Origin: Balanoglossus misakiensis
Lineage: Eukaryota; Hemichordata
Direction of reading: 5' to 3'
Assembly: GCA_040954595.2 (NCBI GenBank)
Contig: CM082593.2
Location: forward strand, 8,618,001 to 8,682,000
Length of the DNA stretch: 64,000 nt
Shown: piece after piece, positions 1 through 13,600 of the stretch
Layout: the number at the start of each line of letters is the position of its first letter
How positions within the stretch are numbered: the first letter of the stretch is position 1
Notes under the pieces: generated by a model
Database searches by the model: none
Seen by the model: the letters and a program-made list of their open reading frames with translations, nothing else
Told to the model about the DNA's origin: nothing
Made by a program: the position numbers and the translations under genes

Positions 1-1790
1 AATGGCATTTTCTAATTCTGCTACGTAAGTGTCCTCTGATTGACATCTGTTGTTAGATAAATTGCCAAACATTAGATCTGTGGGATGATTTACTTCCCGT
101 TCGAGCATCAACCTATTGGGTGTGAACCCAGTTTGACGATTTACGGATGATCTCAATGCGCCTGCTATTTGGTGCAGATATTTGTCCCATTTATTTTGCG
201 AATTGCCAATAAAACACCTAACGGCATCCATTAGGGTTCGATTGTAATGTTCTACTTGGCCATTAGCAGAGGGTCGATACGGTGTAGTCCTGGCTTTGTG
301 TATTTTGAGTACCTCACAAATAGCAGTAAACAATTTACTCTCAAAGTTCCTACCCTGATCAGTAAATATCTGAAACGGGTAGCCAAAACGAGAAAAGAAT
401 TTGTTCACCGCTGCCGCTTGCGCAGTGACTTATGCAGTTTGTGATGGAAGCAGTACACATTGTACCCACTTTGTAAACTGATCTACCATGACTAAAATGT
501 ATTCGTTTCCCTTGTCTGTCTTTGGCAGAGGCCCCAAGAAGTCTAGGTGCACTCGTTCCATGGGACTGCTTGCATGGTAGTTAGTTAATGTACACTTTGC
601 GTGTCGGGTGGGTTTCTTATTTTGACTACAAATATCACAAGAGGTAACGAATCAACGTACATCCTGTGACACTCCGTACCAATAGTATTTATTCATCACC
701 CGTATTCTAGTGCGCGTTATACCCTGATGACCTGACGATGGCAAATTATGATTCATTTCAAGTATTTCAGCTTGTAATGATCTAGGGACTACCAACAGCT
801 TTCTTTGGTCATCCTCTCCCACTCTCCAAAGGACACCGTTTTCCAAGAGGTATAGTTCCCTGTTAATCCAGTAATTTTTTGCTGCTGGACTAGCCAAAAA
901 CAGTTTCCCTTCGGAAGGTGTTTCCTTTGAGCGTAACCAAGATAACAAAATATCAAGATCTCGGTCGTCTGCTTGAGCCTCCCTAAGGTTATTGCTACCA
1001 TAACTAGAGACTTCAGCTCTTATGGAATCGGCTCGAGTCATAACATATACTTTGGGATACATGTGGGAGTTTTGTTCAAGGCATGGCTTTGATACAATCT
1101 CTAAATTTGTATGGTGAGTTTCACTTTCTTGTTCTCTCTCATGAGTTTCCGCTGCTATATGTTCCCTTACCACAGGATTCCACAACCAGTCTAAACCATA
1201 ACTGTAATCAATGTCTCCACCTGGATCACCATTACCAGGTGATGTAGGATGAACACACTGTATTTCTTTTTGAATGCCAGTGCCTTGCGCCAGTGGTACA
1301 ACGTCATCGACCTCATCAATAAATCTTGCCCAATTTCGGTGGACGCGCTTACAGTATTTGCAACCTCCACAGGGCAGGTCGCCTGGTTCGATATTGTGTT
1401 TGTACTCCTGACACCCGATATCAACGGGTATCCTTTATAACGCATCGGCGTTACAATGTTTTTTCCCTGGGCGATGTTCTACGGTCATATTGTATTGACT
1501 CAATTCTTCCAGCCACCTAGCAAGTTGTCCCTGCGGGTCTTTGAAACGTAGTAACCATAGTAAACTGCTATGGTCCGTCCTCACTGTGAAGTGATTACCC
1601 AACAGGTAATGTCGAAATTGGCGTGTGAAACGTACTATAGCCAGCAGTTCTTTCCGCGTAGTGCAATAACGCCTTTGTTCATTTGTTAAAGCAAAACTGC
1701 CATAGGAGCTAGCTAGATTACTTTCTCTTCACTATTTTGGACTTGGATGAGTTCTGCACCAATTGCAACATCGGAGGCGTCTGTGTTTGT
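1..1790 (-). pseudogene. Ty3/Gypsy retrotransposon pol fragment (RNase H, integrase)
   Basis: Reading from about 1790 down to 1, the minus strand encodes the end of a Ty3/Gypsy pol polyprotein: RNase H beginning at a TDAS motif near 1785, a linker carrying the RPGKKHCNADAL signature near 1445-1480, the HHCC zinc-binding region of integrase near 655-720, and the integrase catalytic core. The three catalytic acidic residues are visible: D at 541-543 (VHLDFLG), D at 358-360 (FTDQG) and E at 250-252 (GQVEHYN). The copy is dead. In-frame stops lie at 1435-1437, 652-654 and 430-432, and the frame shifts near 1710-1720 within RNase H. The reverse transcriptase side is missing (5' truncation near 1790) and the other end runs off the window. 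No LTR is seen. Family assignment is secure; the clade within Ty3/Gypsy is not. Confidence 0.9.
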
Positions 1791-3325
1791 TTTTTGGGGG
1801 GTTGAGAGGAAAACACTGTGACAGAAAATTATGACGAAATGCAAGAGTAAGCGTAGCAAAACATCAAAACTTACCAGTGCGACAGTTGTACACCCAGTAC
1901 AGTGCATGCAGTGACCAAGTGCCAGGGTTTTACCAGAGGAACACATGATTGATGATGTTGCAAAGATGAATAAACATCTCATCAATTATATTTACTTCCT
2001 TTGCAGTTTTCATCTTACAGTATTCCACATCCATCTCCTAAAATACTGAAGCCGCAACGGTTCGTAAAAATCCTTGTCAATCGCTCATATCCGCATGACT
2101 AGTACAGTGCACTAAAGCGTCGTGTTTCATTTCGCGCTTTCCGGTTGAAATCTGACCAGACGACAATTTTTTATCTTACTGTATTTGCCTACTTATTGCG
2201 CATGTGCAGTGGTAGGGCACTAAACTTTGTATTAAGGTGACGTGTTACGCACCTCGAAATGAAAGGTCGTCTGATCATGTTGAAATTAATACTGATGATA
2301 CTATGACTTCTAAGCATTTAATCTATGGAATAAATATTGGGGGTCAACCTGCTGGATTTTTGGTAAAAGCGCTCCCTATCTAGTACCTCTTTAAGCTTTT
2401 GCCAGTGTTCTCCACAGCCTTCCTGCTCATCTCACTACCATAGGCAAAGAATGCAGCTGGCGATTATCTCAACAGGAGTGGTTTTGACTAGAAACTTCCA
2501 TCTGTGCACCGTTCACCGTTAGAGACCACACCTCATTCATACGGGATGCCGAAACTCCAGAAAACGTCTAACAACTTGTACAACTGTACATGTATAAAGT
2601 GTGCGCAAAGGACTGTGGGATCGGCCAAATTAAATCGAAATGCTAATAAAATTGAATCCAGTCTACTAAAAGTACATGAAACACATTAAAGGCCCACAGC
2701 GCATACATTGCTAGACAAATTCGCATCTGTTGACAAACAGCCTTATTTGGAAGGCATGGGGGGGGGGGGTACTGTTCTGACACATGTGACATACAAGAGC
2801 AGTGTGGGGCACGAGTGTGGGGTGTTCTGTAATCGTAAATGTCGCCACCAAGTGTTGGTCATTTTGTGACATCACCAACTTTGTGAACTAAAATGGCTGC
2901 TGTACGCGAGTCAAATTTATACTATAGCAGAGTGAAAGGTCACTCGAAGCAGTTTTCTCAACAAATATTTCCTGTTATGTGTTGACGATTTTTGTTTTCC
3001 TTTTTTAACTTTATTATATGGAACTTGTTGGATGTTTCTTTGCGGTGAAGAAAATTACTCACACGAGAGAAAAAGCTGAGCAAATTTCTTTGATTATTTT
3101 ATTCAAAAGCGTTGAATTTCTGCACCTTAGCTAAAATACAAATTGCATTTTTTTGACAAACACATTCAAAAAATGATTTGAATACAACTTTAAAATTTAC
3201 ATGTGCAGTGACACAATATGGTCTATGTTGAAGAGACTAACACTATGCATTTAACTCTGCCAGGGGAAGCCATAATACATAGAACAAGTTACAGATAATG
3301 GCTTTATCTGTGCAAGCTGTGTTGC
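1791..3325. other. Intergenic, no gene seen; includes a 3' UTR
   Basis: No coding signal was found. A G homopolymer lies near 2758-2770. The segment from about 3085 to 3325 is probably the 3' untranslated region of the minus-strand polycystin gene. Confidence 0.5.
3098..3103 (-). terminator. Polyadenylation signal of the polycystin gene
   Basis: AATAAA on the minus strand (TTTATT on plus), about 225 bases downstream of the polycystin TAA stop. It is a reasonable signal by position; cleavage site not determined. Confidence 0.5.
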
Positions 3326-4671
3326 TTAGCTATGAAGACTGCCATCTAGAGTTGACTGTTCTACACTGCCCTCTGCTGGGGAATATTCCTGGAAGTCAAT
3401 ATCACTGCTCTTTAATTCTGAAAGTTGCTCAGAGTCATCAACACAAACGGTCAAATCTGACGGTTCCGCAGATAATTTGTCAGACATTTTACGTAGCTTA
3501 AGCTTACCGCAGGTTAACTGAGAGAGAAGAGCGAGGAAGGTATCTGAATCCTCGGAGTAGGTTCTGTTCGTGCTCGTTTCAAGAAAGGCACTGATCATCA
3601 ACATTGTATACATGGGCGCCATAATGAAGTAGACAATGAATATGAGAAGAACAAACATAGTGGGACCAATCAAACGATACTGCTCATTCAGCTCAGACAG
3701 GTCAAACTGCCCCAGAAGGAAACCAAGCAGTGATTCGGCCGAAGATATCATGGTGCTGTACTCGGGAATCTTGTTCCCGAAAACCACGTACGCAAACTGG
3801 CAAAAGGCATAAATCACGTAGCCAATCATGAAGGAGAAAGCGATCAAGTGCGAATACACCAGTTGAAATGTTCTCTGTACGAGATAGACACTGCTGTTAG
3901 TGCGCAACATTTTGCCTAACTTCACCGTCGCGATGAAAACTACGTACGCTGACGTGATGTTGAGTGCCTGGTACGAAAATGCCACGTTGTAAAAACTTGT
4001 GAACAATCGCTGATTGGACTTGTATTTAGCGATGGTGTTAACTGATTCTGTCAGGTGGTAAATGTAAATAGATATTGAAGCCAGGGAGCACAGAACTTCC
4101 AGTACATCTAGCAGGTTCCAGAGACTGCAAAAGTAACGTAGCTTCTGCTGGTGGATACCTGATACTATAATAAATATGAAACCACCAGTGATGATCACGT
4201 ATAGAATTTGACATATCAGGATGAAGATGTTTGTAAGCAGTTCCCTTTTGTAGTATTTGGTGGTGATCAACTCATAGGACGGAAAAACGCCGCCTGTTGC
4301 GGGAAGCTCAAGAAGGAAGGTTACCACGGCGATGAGATTGGCATCCACATTGTACACAGTCAGCTCGACGTACAGAGCCCTGCTTCTGTCGTCGATCCAT
4401 GACGACTCGTAGACTTCCTGCACGACACGCGAGGCCTCCTCCAACGTGATTCCCAAGTCGGCCACGTATCCACCCCGTCCGTAAACCGCAAAGTTGCCCA
4501 CGAAGTAGCTGCCCTGAGCCCCATCTGAGCTCTGATAGTGCCACTTGTTGGACTGGTTGACAGAAGCGACCACACCGCCATCCCAAGAATCACTGTATGA
4601 CTGTCTGTCTTCAGAGCCATCAGAGTACTCGGCCAGGCAGTTCTTCATGGCCGACGCCAACGTCTCATGCA
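3326..4671 (-). CDS. Polycystin exon 21: polycystin channel domain
   Basis: The last 448 codons contain the end of the extracellular TOP/polycystin domain (WIDDRSRALYVELTVY), six-helix channel core and pore helix (SLLGFLLGQFDLSEL, about residues 2504-2518). The C-terminal tail of about 75 residues is acidic and has no obvious coiled coil or EF-hand. Confidence 0.95.
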
Positions 4672-7600
4672 CTTGGCATGAATCTATCGCAAAAACAGAA
4701 AATTGACATATCTAATAAATTGACAATAAATGTCAACACTAAATTGACAAAGAAGATAAAACAGGCTGTTCCCACCATACTTTTTCAGTAAGGGGGTCTA
4801 AAATATTGTGGAAAGTGCTGAGTAAACACTTGCACTCCTAATGCCATAGAAATCCTATGGTGAAAATATCTGAAGAGCTCTATCAAAAAATCAAGCACAG
4901 TGACTTAGTGTTTTCTTTATATCAATTTATGATACTTCTCTTTTGGCACCTTTTGTGAAACATTTAAAGAAAATGACAATATTGTAACATTGTTTTCTCA
5001 AAATCCTAAAAATGTAAGTCTAATGGAATGTGATACCCAATGCACTGCATCACAATTGTCATTGTCAAACTCTCTCCATTCAATGGTAGCCCGTCTCTCG
5101 CACCTGCTTTGATCCTCACTTGTCGTAACCTGGCACTGCCCAGCAGTCTGGTGGCGCTGCTGTCTGCCCCCAAGTAGTCCTCCTCAGGGCCATACAACCC
5201 GGGCAACAAGGCATCATTCATCCAATCAAATATATCTTCATAGGCTCCGATCTGAAAACAGATTCAGGAATTTCTTTTTCAGTACGTGTTATCATTTGTG
5301 ACATTTGAAACCAAACATGCACTTATGTCTACCGGAGTATATTGTATTTCCACATGTAGTAAATATTTCTAAGCCTGGACAAATTTCTTCTGAAAACCAA
5401 TTGGTGCAGGCAATGAATACCAGTACATGTACATCCACACCAACAATGTCCACAAAAATTCTTGAGTCACTGATTCATAACTGCTGGTATCTTAAAGCGC
5501 GTAGCTCGTCTCACACGCATGTTCCAACTGTAGCCGCTGGTTACAGACGTTTAGTGAACAGTCAAGTCAATCCCATAAGGCAGTGCTATGTCCTAAAAAC
5601 AGAGAAGATGGCGGCGACCATAATCTGTGTCGGAGATCGGGAAAAGACACTAGCTTGGGTGACAAGGAGGGACAAAACCAGAATCTACTTATACAGTGAC
5701 ATGAAACATGGAAGGAAGCGAAGGCAGTCCACTATTTGAATGCATTGAATGGAAAATTTGCTGGGAAGTTACGCGCATGCGCGTGAGACGAGCTACCCGC
5801 TTTAAAGGGGCAAAATGGTTAACTATTGGCATTATTTATGTTATCTTAGTTTCTTTAGTGAAGTTATGTATCTTGTTCTGCTCAATGGAACATGCTCAAT
5901 ACCTAGTTGTCACAGCTAAATTCTGACCTTGTATATAGACACATTACATCAATAAATATATCCATCATTTACTTTTTGGTCAGTACCAAAAACTATGAAG
6001 TTGAAGTTTTCACATGTTATACCCATGAAACTGGGTGTAGAAGTTGAGCACTGTTTGTTAGCTGACTAGCGAAGACGTTCAACAGTGAGTAAACGTACAT
6101 GCCACCAACCAAACAGGCTTCCCAGTTCTGAGCATGTGCAGTACCAATGGGAACAAACCATATTTTAATTACATGGGAAGAGGCAGGTCATACAGCCCTA
6201 AGTAACATTATCACACAGCTGTTAAATTTCCATGAACAAGCCAAGAAACAGGAGATCTGAATTACAAACAGACCCACCTCATCGAAGCCATCAGCGAGCG
6301 TATTTCCCAAAACATTGTTCCAGTGGATAGCATTTGGAGACACCAGGTTGAAGGCGATGGTGGTGATCAAGAACAGCAATATGACGCTCACGAGCATTTC
6401 CTTCACCAAGCCGTTCACCCTCTTCTGTTTCTCCAGTTCTTTCGCTGCCTGGCGTACAATTGCCTGGGGTGGTGGGTGGTACTGTGGGGCTTGTCGGATA
6501 TGTTTCAGACGACTAATATGGCTGTCAATGTCACCTTCCAGTACAGAGGCATCTGAAGACAAAATAATTGATTACAACTAGGGTGAAAATTAAAAATTCA
6601 ATAATCCAATTTTCAGTTTGTCACCAGTTAAAATTCTTGCATGAATATTACAGCATATGACTGGCGACTAGCAGTACTACGTTTGAAAATACCATAAAGC
6701 AGCCACATATAAAAACTGTGTGCCATGCCAAACAAAAAACTTTTCGAGGTGTTTGGGAATTTGTTATTTTTGCATTTCCAAATAAATAATCAAAACCTGA
6801 TTGAATTTAATTACTGGAATTGTTTACACAGTAGTACGGTATGATTTCAGGGCTCTGTAGTTTAACGTCAATCATCAGAATTCAATTGACAATGTACTAA
6901 TACAGCATCATACCGGTAGTTTACTAAATAAATACAAAAGAATAAACTGCTTACCATACTTGCTCGACTTTTCAATTTCAGATGTGACTTGATCATCATT
7001 TTTTCCAAACAGGGACGACACAATCATGGCCAAAAAGATCACTTTGAACGGTTGGACGCAGAATACGCTCTGAAACAGCGACACACCCATGGACACCAGC
7101 CAATCGATAGACTTCTGCCGGCCATACTTCAGTCCGTACCACAGGATGAAGAAAGCAGATGCGAGACACGTCAGAGCAACCAAGATCCAGCCGACGTACA
7201 CAAACCACCAGGGAAAGAATCCCGACTGATTCCTCTTCATGAAATTTTCCACCAGATCTTTGCCTTTGTTGTAGAACTTCTGCGGTGCAGCCACGTATTC
7301 CGACTGCAAGGAGAGCATCTTCTGCAGTTTCCATTTGGCCAGTGCGTAGTCGGCAGGGCTTCGGAAGTCAGCTGGAGACATCTCTTCCAGTCTGTCGAGT
7401 GCCTGTTGTAACTTCTTGCTCACGTGTGCTTTGTGTCCATCCTGCAGAAGGGCGTCTAGGGAAGACAACTGGCTGTCACCAGATTCTGTTTCCGAGATCT
7501 TGATACTCTCGACGTTGATGGCTGAACCTTCATCAGAGCTCCTCACTCCTTGATCAACTCTGTTTTTGATATCTTGTGCAGTTGAAGAGGTATGTCTTTC

Positions 7601-10600
7601 CTCAGATTGTTTGCTTTCGCGCTCTGAAAGGCTCCTCTCTGATGACGACTTGCCAACTTGATCGTCTGATTCATTCATTGCTCCACTCTGACCAAAATCA
7701 CCACCACCACTAACACCATCATCGTTGTCTCCATGATAACTTGTGTGTGCACTGACATCAAGATTATCCCCTCCATCGGTCTCACCAAAACACAGACTTT
7801 GAAGACCCATGAGCTGCTGCTTCCAAGAAGCCGTCGATATTCTCGGCCTCAGATTCCTGAATATCTGCACAATGGCTATGTTGATCGGCACGGTAACCAG
7901 TCCACTCTGTATACCAATCATAATTTCTGTGATGGTCATTCTGAAGTGGCCAAAGTCGATTTCCTGCTGACTTGGGTCGACGGTGACACCGTAGAACATC
8001 AAACCGGCCAACATTGTGCAGAGCAAGAGAGAGAGACAACAGGAGACCCTCTGGAGACAGTTGAACTGACTGTAGGCAGGTCTGGAGAAGATGCTGAACC
8101 ACAGGTGTCCGTCTCGGAAATCCTGAACTGTTCTGGTCACAAAGAGGTGCTGGAATGAGCTCAGTTCTTCCGGTGTAGCCACCAGGAAAGTTCGGTCGAT
8201 TGATCCGGACTGCGTAGAGATCCAGGATTTACACAGGAAGTACCACTGGATGCCTGTCTCCAGATTTTCCACAACAATGCGGCTTACAAACCTGAGTTGA
8301 GAAAAAATATACAAGATAAATTTAAATTAATCTCCATTGATCTATATGTCCTGTTTTAGCACACAATTTACAGACAGACAGCCTCCCCACAACACAAATT
8401 ACCCCCGGAAATTGCTTTAATAATAATTATTTTTATCAACTTCAGATTTGAGACTACATATACACACTCACCATCCAGGACTTGATCCAGCGTTATCATG
8501 CCACAGTCTCACTGACTGCAAGTTTCCCAGGTATCTGTGCGTTCTCACCAGGAAACAATCGCGACTACCAGTCTGTAAGACTCTCCTGTTCCCATCAGCT
8601 GGGTTGAGAACGTGGCAATCACTGTCTTCCCAGGCGCCTGATATCGTCAGACTGACAGTGGCTGAGGTCCCTGCTCCTCGCCGTACGCCCGTAAATATGG
8701 TCACTTGATAGTTTATCCTGGCTAGGGGGTCATTATCCTCCAACACTACAACTTCTCTCTGGGTGGACAAAATTTAAAGCAACATTATTGATAACACATT
8801 TGATGATTAATTCCTTAAAGTGACAAAGTCTCTCTCTAGCTGTTTTTTTCCATTAACCCTAATGCTACTGGGTGTCATACCTGTTTAGAGTGTCAAGTCC
8901 CGAATGTGTCATTTTTCTTCTTAAACGTATTTTGCTCTCACACGTACTTAGACACACTTGGCAGTCTGAGCCCCCTGAAAAATGTACCAAATCGTACTGG
9001 TTTGCACTGTATTGGTCTGAGGGTCATGTATAGGCCCTACTGATTAACACGCACTTGGCAACCTAACAGGCCTGGGTGCCAGGATTCTAGGCACCCTGGA
9101 AATCAAACCAGTTTCAACTAACTTGGCAGCATTAGGGTTAATGAGCAGAATTCAGCCTCAATAATATACTAGAACTCTCGATATCTCTAAATGATGTTAC
9201 AGACAAAATGAGGGGACAATACACACAGACATGTATGAATCTAAAACACACACATTCTTTAAAAAATTATTACAAACCTTAGCAGCATTGCTGATGTCTT
9301 TGCGACGTGCAAGAATTGCACAGAGGAGGAAGACAACAAATATGGTGATGAGCGTCCCCAACATGATGGGATTATCGGCAATTGTTAAAAATAGGGCGAT
9401 GTCCTCAGCAAAATTTATTTCATAGGGTGCAACAAAAATACTAGTTCCAAAGAAACTTAGATGGTTGCATTCACATCTGATGGCTCTGATGGTAGAATCT
9501 GCAGCTACCTGTAATTGGAGATAAAATAAAACTTGCTTGTTAGATTATAACCAGCATTACTATACCGATGTGTACATCTACACTTATGACAATTGAAATC
9601 AGTATGCACTAAAAAGTTCAGTATGGCTGCTTAGTCATACCAGCAATTATGCAAAGCAAACTGTTCACTTGATTAATTGTCCTTCGATTGAAATTATGCA
9701 AAATAAACTCACTCATAAAATTTTAGACACATTATGAAATGTAAACAGATTAAATAACCATCTATTGAAACCACTTCAGTTTTACAGCCAGAAAATTATG
9801 GGACTGAATCAAGAGGCCTATTAACCTTGCATCCATCTGTCAGCCATGTTTCCTCTGTTTCATTCCAGTAACGGCACACGACTTGATAGACGGACAGACT
9901 GACATTCACTGACACATCCTCTGTCGACATGACCTCATCACCACCAACCCGAACACCTACGACGTATTTTCCGTTCTGGAACCTCTCACTGGGCTGAGAA
10001 ATCCACGTGTATTCCAAGTCTGCTGAGATGTTCCCTGCATTCCCGGAATTTGACGAATTAACAGCGCGTGGGAATGCCACAAAGTAGTCGTAACTCCGCA
10101 GGCTGGGTTCACTCTCGAACTGAAGGTACATCTCAATCTCCGTCCACTGTGCATCTTGGGAACGAACTTCAAAGAGAACCGCTGCGTGCGGATCGTCCAT
10201 GGATACGTTCAGAAAAGTCAAGTTGCTCGTCTTGGCCATTGTGTATATTTCATGCGGAGTGAAGGCGTCGCCGTCGCTATGGGGAAGCAGAATCCGTATG
10301 GGCTCCTCCAGATCCCGGACTGCGATTCCCGCGCCGTCTTTCTCGGCGAATTCTAAACTGCTGACTGATGATGTCACTTGTGAAGAGTTCCTCGTCCAGT
10401 GAAAGGGATTGGAGTTAAAGTGCTGTACCTACAAAAAATATCCAAGATTGCTAATTCAATCATTTTACAATTTTCCAAAGTGCAAGATGGTCCGCTGAAC
10501 TATCAATACAAGTTTGTTTTTACACTCTTAGTCTCCATAATTTCCAAGAGCATGTCATTTTTGTTTCGGAGTTATTGGGCAGTTATTGTCAGAGAATAAG

Positions 10601-13600
10601 GCTGGCCTCACAATATCAGTAATTTCATTTTAAAAAATAATTTATAGAAGTATTAACATTTTGGACAGAATGGTGGCGTTTAATTTGTATTTATCTCCCT
10701 TTTCCCCTGAATTGTCACATTTGAGATATACAGTGTACTCTTCCAAACACACCTTCATATCGACAACAGTATCAAACACTGACTCTGAATTCATTGTATG
10801 AAAGATGACGTCATTCGATGGCAAGTTGAATTCGATGTCGCTACCACTGGATAGAGTCGTTCCTCCGATGTCATACAGTTCCTGTCTGTCAAACAGCATG
10901 GACACGCTGTGCGATTTCATGACTGTTGCCTTCTCCCCGGGCACCTTACTCTCCAAGATGGCGTCCATGATGCTGTTTAATGCTGACACAGCGCCAGCAG
11001 AAATGTTGCGACTCTGAAACACAACAGGCACATTAGTGAAAACGCTAACAGTTCACTGATTTTTTTCTTTGTAATCTTTCATTAACATTTTCACATAACA
11101 TCCATTTTTTTGTAAAAACTTAACTTACTGATGCTTGGGGTCCACTAATGGTAGCAATTTATAATAAATGGTGAAATTTGTACTGAACAAAATGAAATGC
11201 ATTAGACGACTACATACCTTCTGGACACTGTCATCATCTGAACTCAAGTCTGAATCCAAAGTGGCATTTTCTGCGGCATGCAAATGAGCCGCATCAAAGA
11301 TATGATCAAGTGCTGCAACTACGGTAGATGAGGCCTGCTTGATGGTCTCAGAACTGACACCTTTTTTGGACTGATCCTTGAGGAAGTCTGCCATTTCTTT
11401 CAAAGCTGAGGTGGCTGTAGTCTGGGGAAAGAATGGAGGAGAAAAATAGTACTGTTTCATGTTGAATTTTTAATAGTGAGGATGAAGTTTATACTGAACA
11501 ACTTCAAAGCTTAATTTAGCTAGCAGTCACTTTTCCTAGGTTTTCGGTATTTTTGTTTTGTTTGTCTACTGCAGTTTAGTGTTCAAATCTTTGGAACATG
11601 ATAAAATGTTCATTATTTAGCTTATGGGAATTCATGGAAGAAAGAGGTTTGGATTGTTGTCTGGCTATGTAAGGGAAATGCTATTTGAGGGAATGTTGCA
11701 TGGTTTTGTTTGAAACATGTCATCACTGAGAAATGAAATCAAAGCAACTTGGTTAGGGTGGCTGTTTTTATGTGCATTAACATCATCCTTGCATTCAAAC
11801 CTATCTAGAAAAATGCAGACTACCTGTGCATCAACACTGACTTCTGATTCCTCTTTGGTTATTTGAGTTATGGCTGCTGACTGCTGTTGTACTCCTTCTA
11901 AGCTAGTCACTGTTTCTCTGGCTAGACTGTCAAGCATTGCTTCTCTGATCTAGAAAGTTAAAAAAAATGACTTTACACTTCAGTACAGAGCACAACTTTT
12001 ACGTATCAAGGCATGGCAAGAAATGGCAGTTAGATTCAATTAGGGACTATTGAAGGAATCACAATGTTACACCACTTAAGAATCAAACAATTTACCTGGA
12101 TTCGTTGCTGCATTTTCTGATCCTGACCGGAATCATGTACTTCGGTTGACGTCTGGTCATCCGAGCTGTGACCTGCGTCGTCATCGCCGGGGGCAGAATG
12201 GTGCATTGTGTGAGCCTCTTTCTCTGCCTCTGTGTTGAGCAAAGAAGTGACCACACCGATGAACTGAAACACAGACTGAGAGTCGCCCGATTCCAGCAGT
12301 TTATCCAGTTCTGAATCTTCGCCAGTTGTCAGCGACAGTACAGTGTCCTCAACATTGGTTTCTTCGGTCACTTCCTTGGGTGTGTCGTTGACCTGAAATG
12401 AGAGACACAAGAAAACTGGGTCATGAAATCTAAATTGGCTCATCTTCACGACTACAAAACTCCTCAATGACCACAATTTGAAGTAAATGCTCACCTATGG
12501 TCAAACTAGCTACAATTCATGATTACAAAAGAAATTACTGAGTTGCAAAGTTTCAAACTGTTTTGTTGCAATCTCTTAACTACCTCATCTTAATTTGGCA
12601 CAATTCAAATCCAACAATTGGAGATGACACTAAAATTTCAATACTACACTCTGTAATTATGTCTACAGATCAGCAAAACAATTTAGATATTATTGCATAT
12701 TATAAGATGTATGATAAAACTTTTCATAGCTTTGATGTATTTTTGCATCCTTGAAGTCATAATACAGTTCAACGTCCTTCCCAAAAGCAAAGTTCAGACC
12801 CTTCAGCCTTACAAACTGAGCTGCAAATATCTGGGCCATAAAAAAAAAGAATAACGATCGAATCTAATCTGCACGCAGCAGTCTTGATATTGCAATACTC
12901 ACAGTGACATTCACATGTGTAGACACACCGACACCGTAGGAATCAAAGACTGTAATGTCGATCCTCACCACGTAGTCATTACTCGCCAAGCCAAGCGGAA
13001 GCAACAGATCGGTCGCCTCACTGTCGAGACCGTAATACAGAAGAGAACCTGGAAAGTACAAATACAAAATCCATCAAAAATTTAACAAAAGGTTGATCCC
13101 GATGTTAATAATTCAGCAAAACATGGTCATGTATTCTTTACTATCAACCATGTGATCTGCTCATGCGTTGTCATTTCCAGGTTGCGGGCAAGCAATATTT
13201 CGGCATACAGTAAAAGTTTTTTTCCGAGTATGTTTTTACTTTAGAACCGTCAGATACGTAACATGTATCAGGTATGGTGCCCCATCAGCCTCATGGCGTT
13301 TCGTCTGCACAGTTTTTGTCTGCACCACGTTGTTTTCTATGGAAAAATTGGACCGCCCCACACAGGCAAACAGGAGTGAAGAGTAAAATACAAGAATCCT
13401 AACCTGTGGCTGATGAAGTATCGGTGACAGGAACATTGTGCTCTGTACCAGTGCTGGCACTGAATTCATACTTGAGTGGTTTGTTGGGGTCGGAGAAATC
13501 GGAGCAACTGACAGTGAACTTGGTCTGCAGCACAATTCCTGTGGTGGGACTTGCACGACAAGTGCCCATGCTTGGGGCTTGATTAACGGTGAATGTGTAC

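Noticed and set aside
5305-5739. 144-codon plus-strand open frame
   Set aside because: Runs from intron sequence into a MITE; no motif and no splice partners.
12760-12833. Exon-like minus frame (IFAAQFVRLKGLNFAFG) with a good acceptor
   Set aside because: No usable GT donor follows, and joining the flanking exons directly (12903 to 12392) keeps phase and gives a sensible REJ end.
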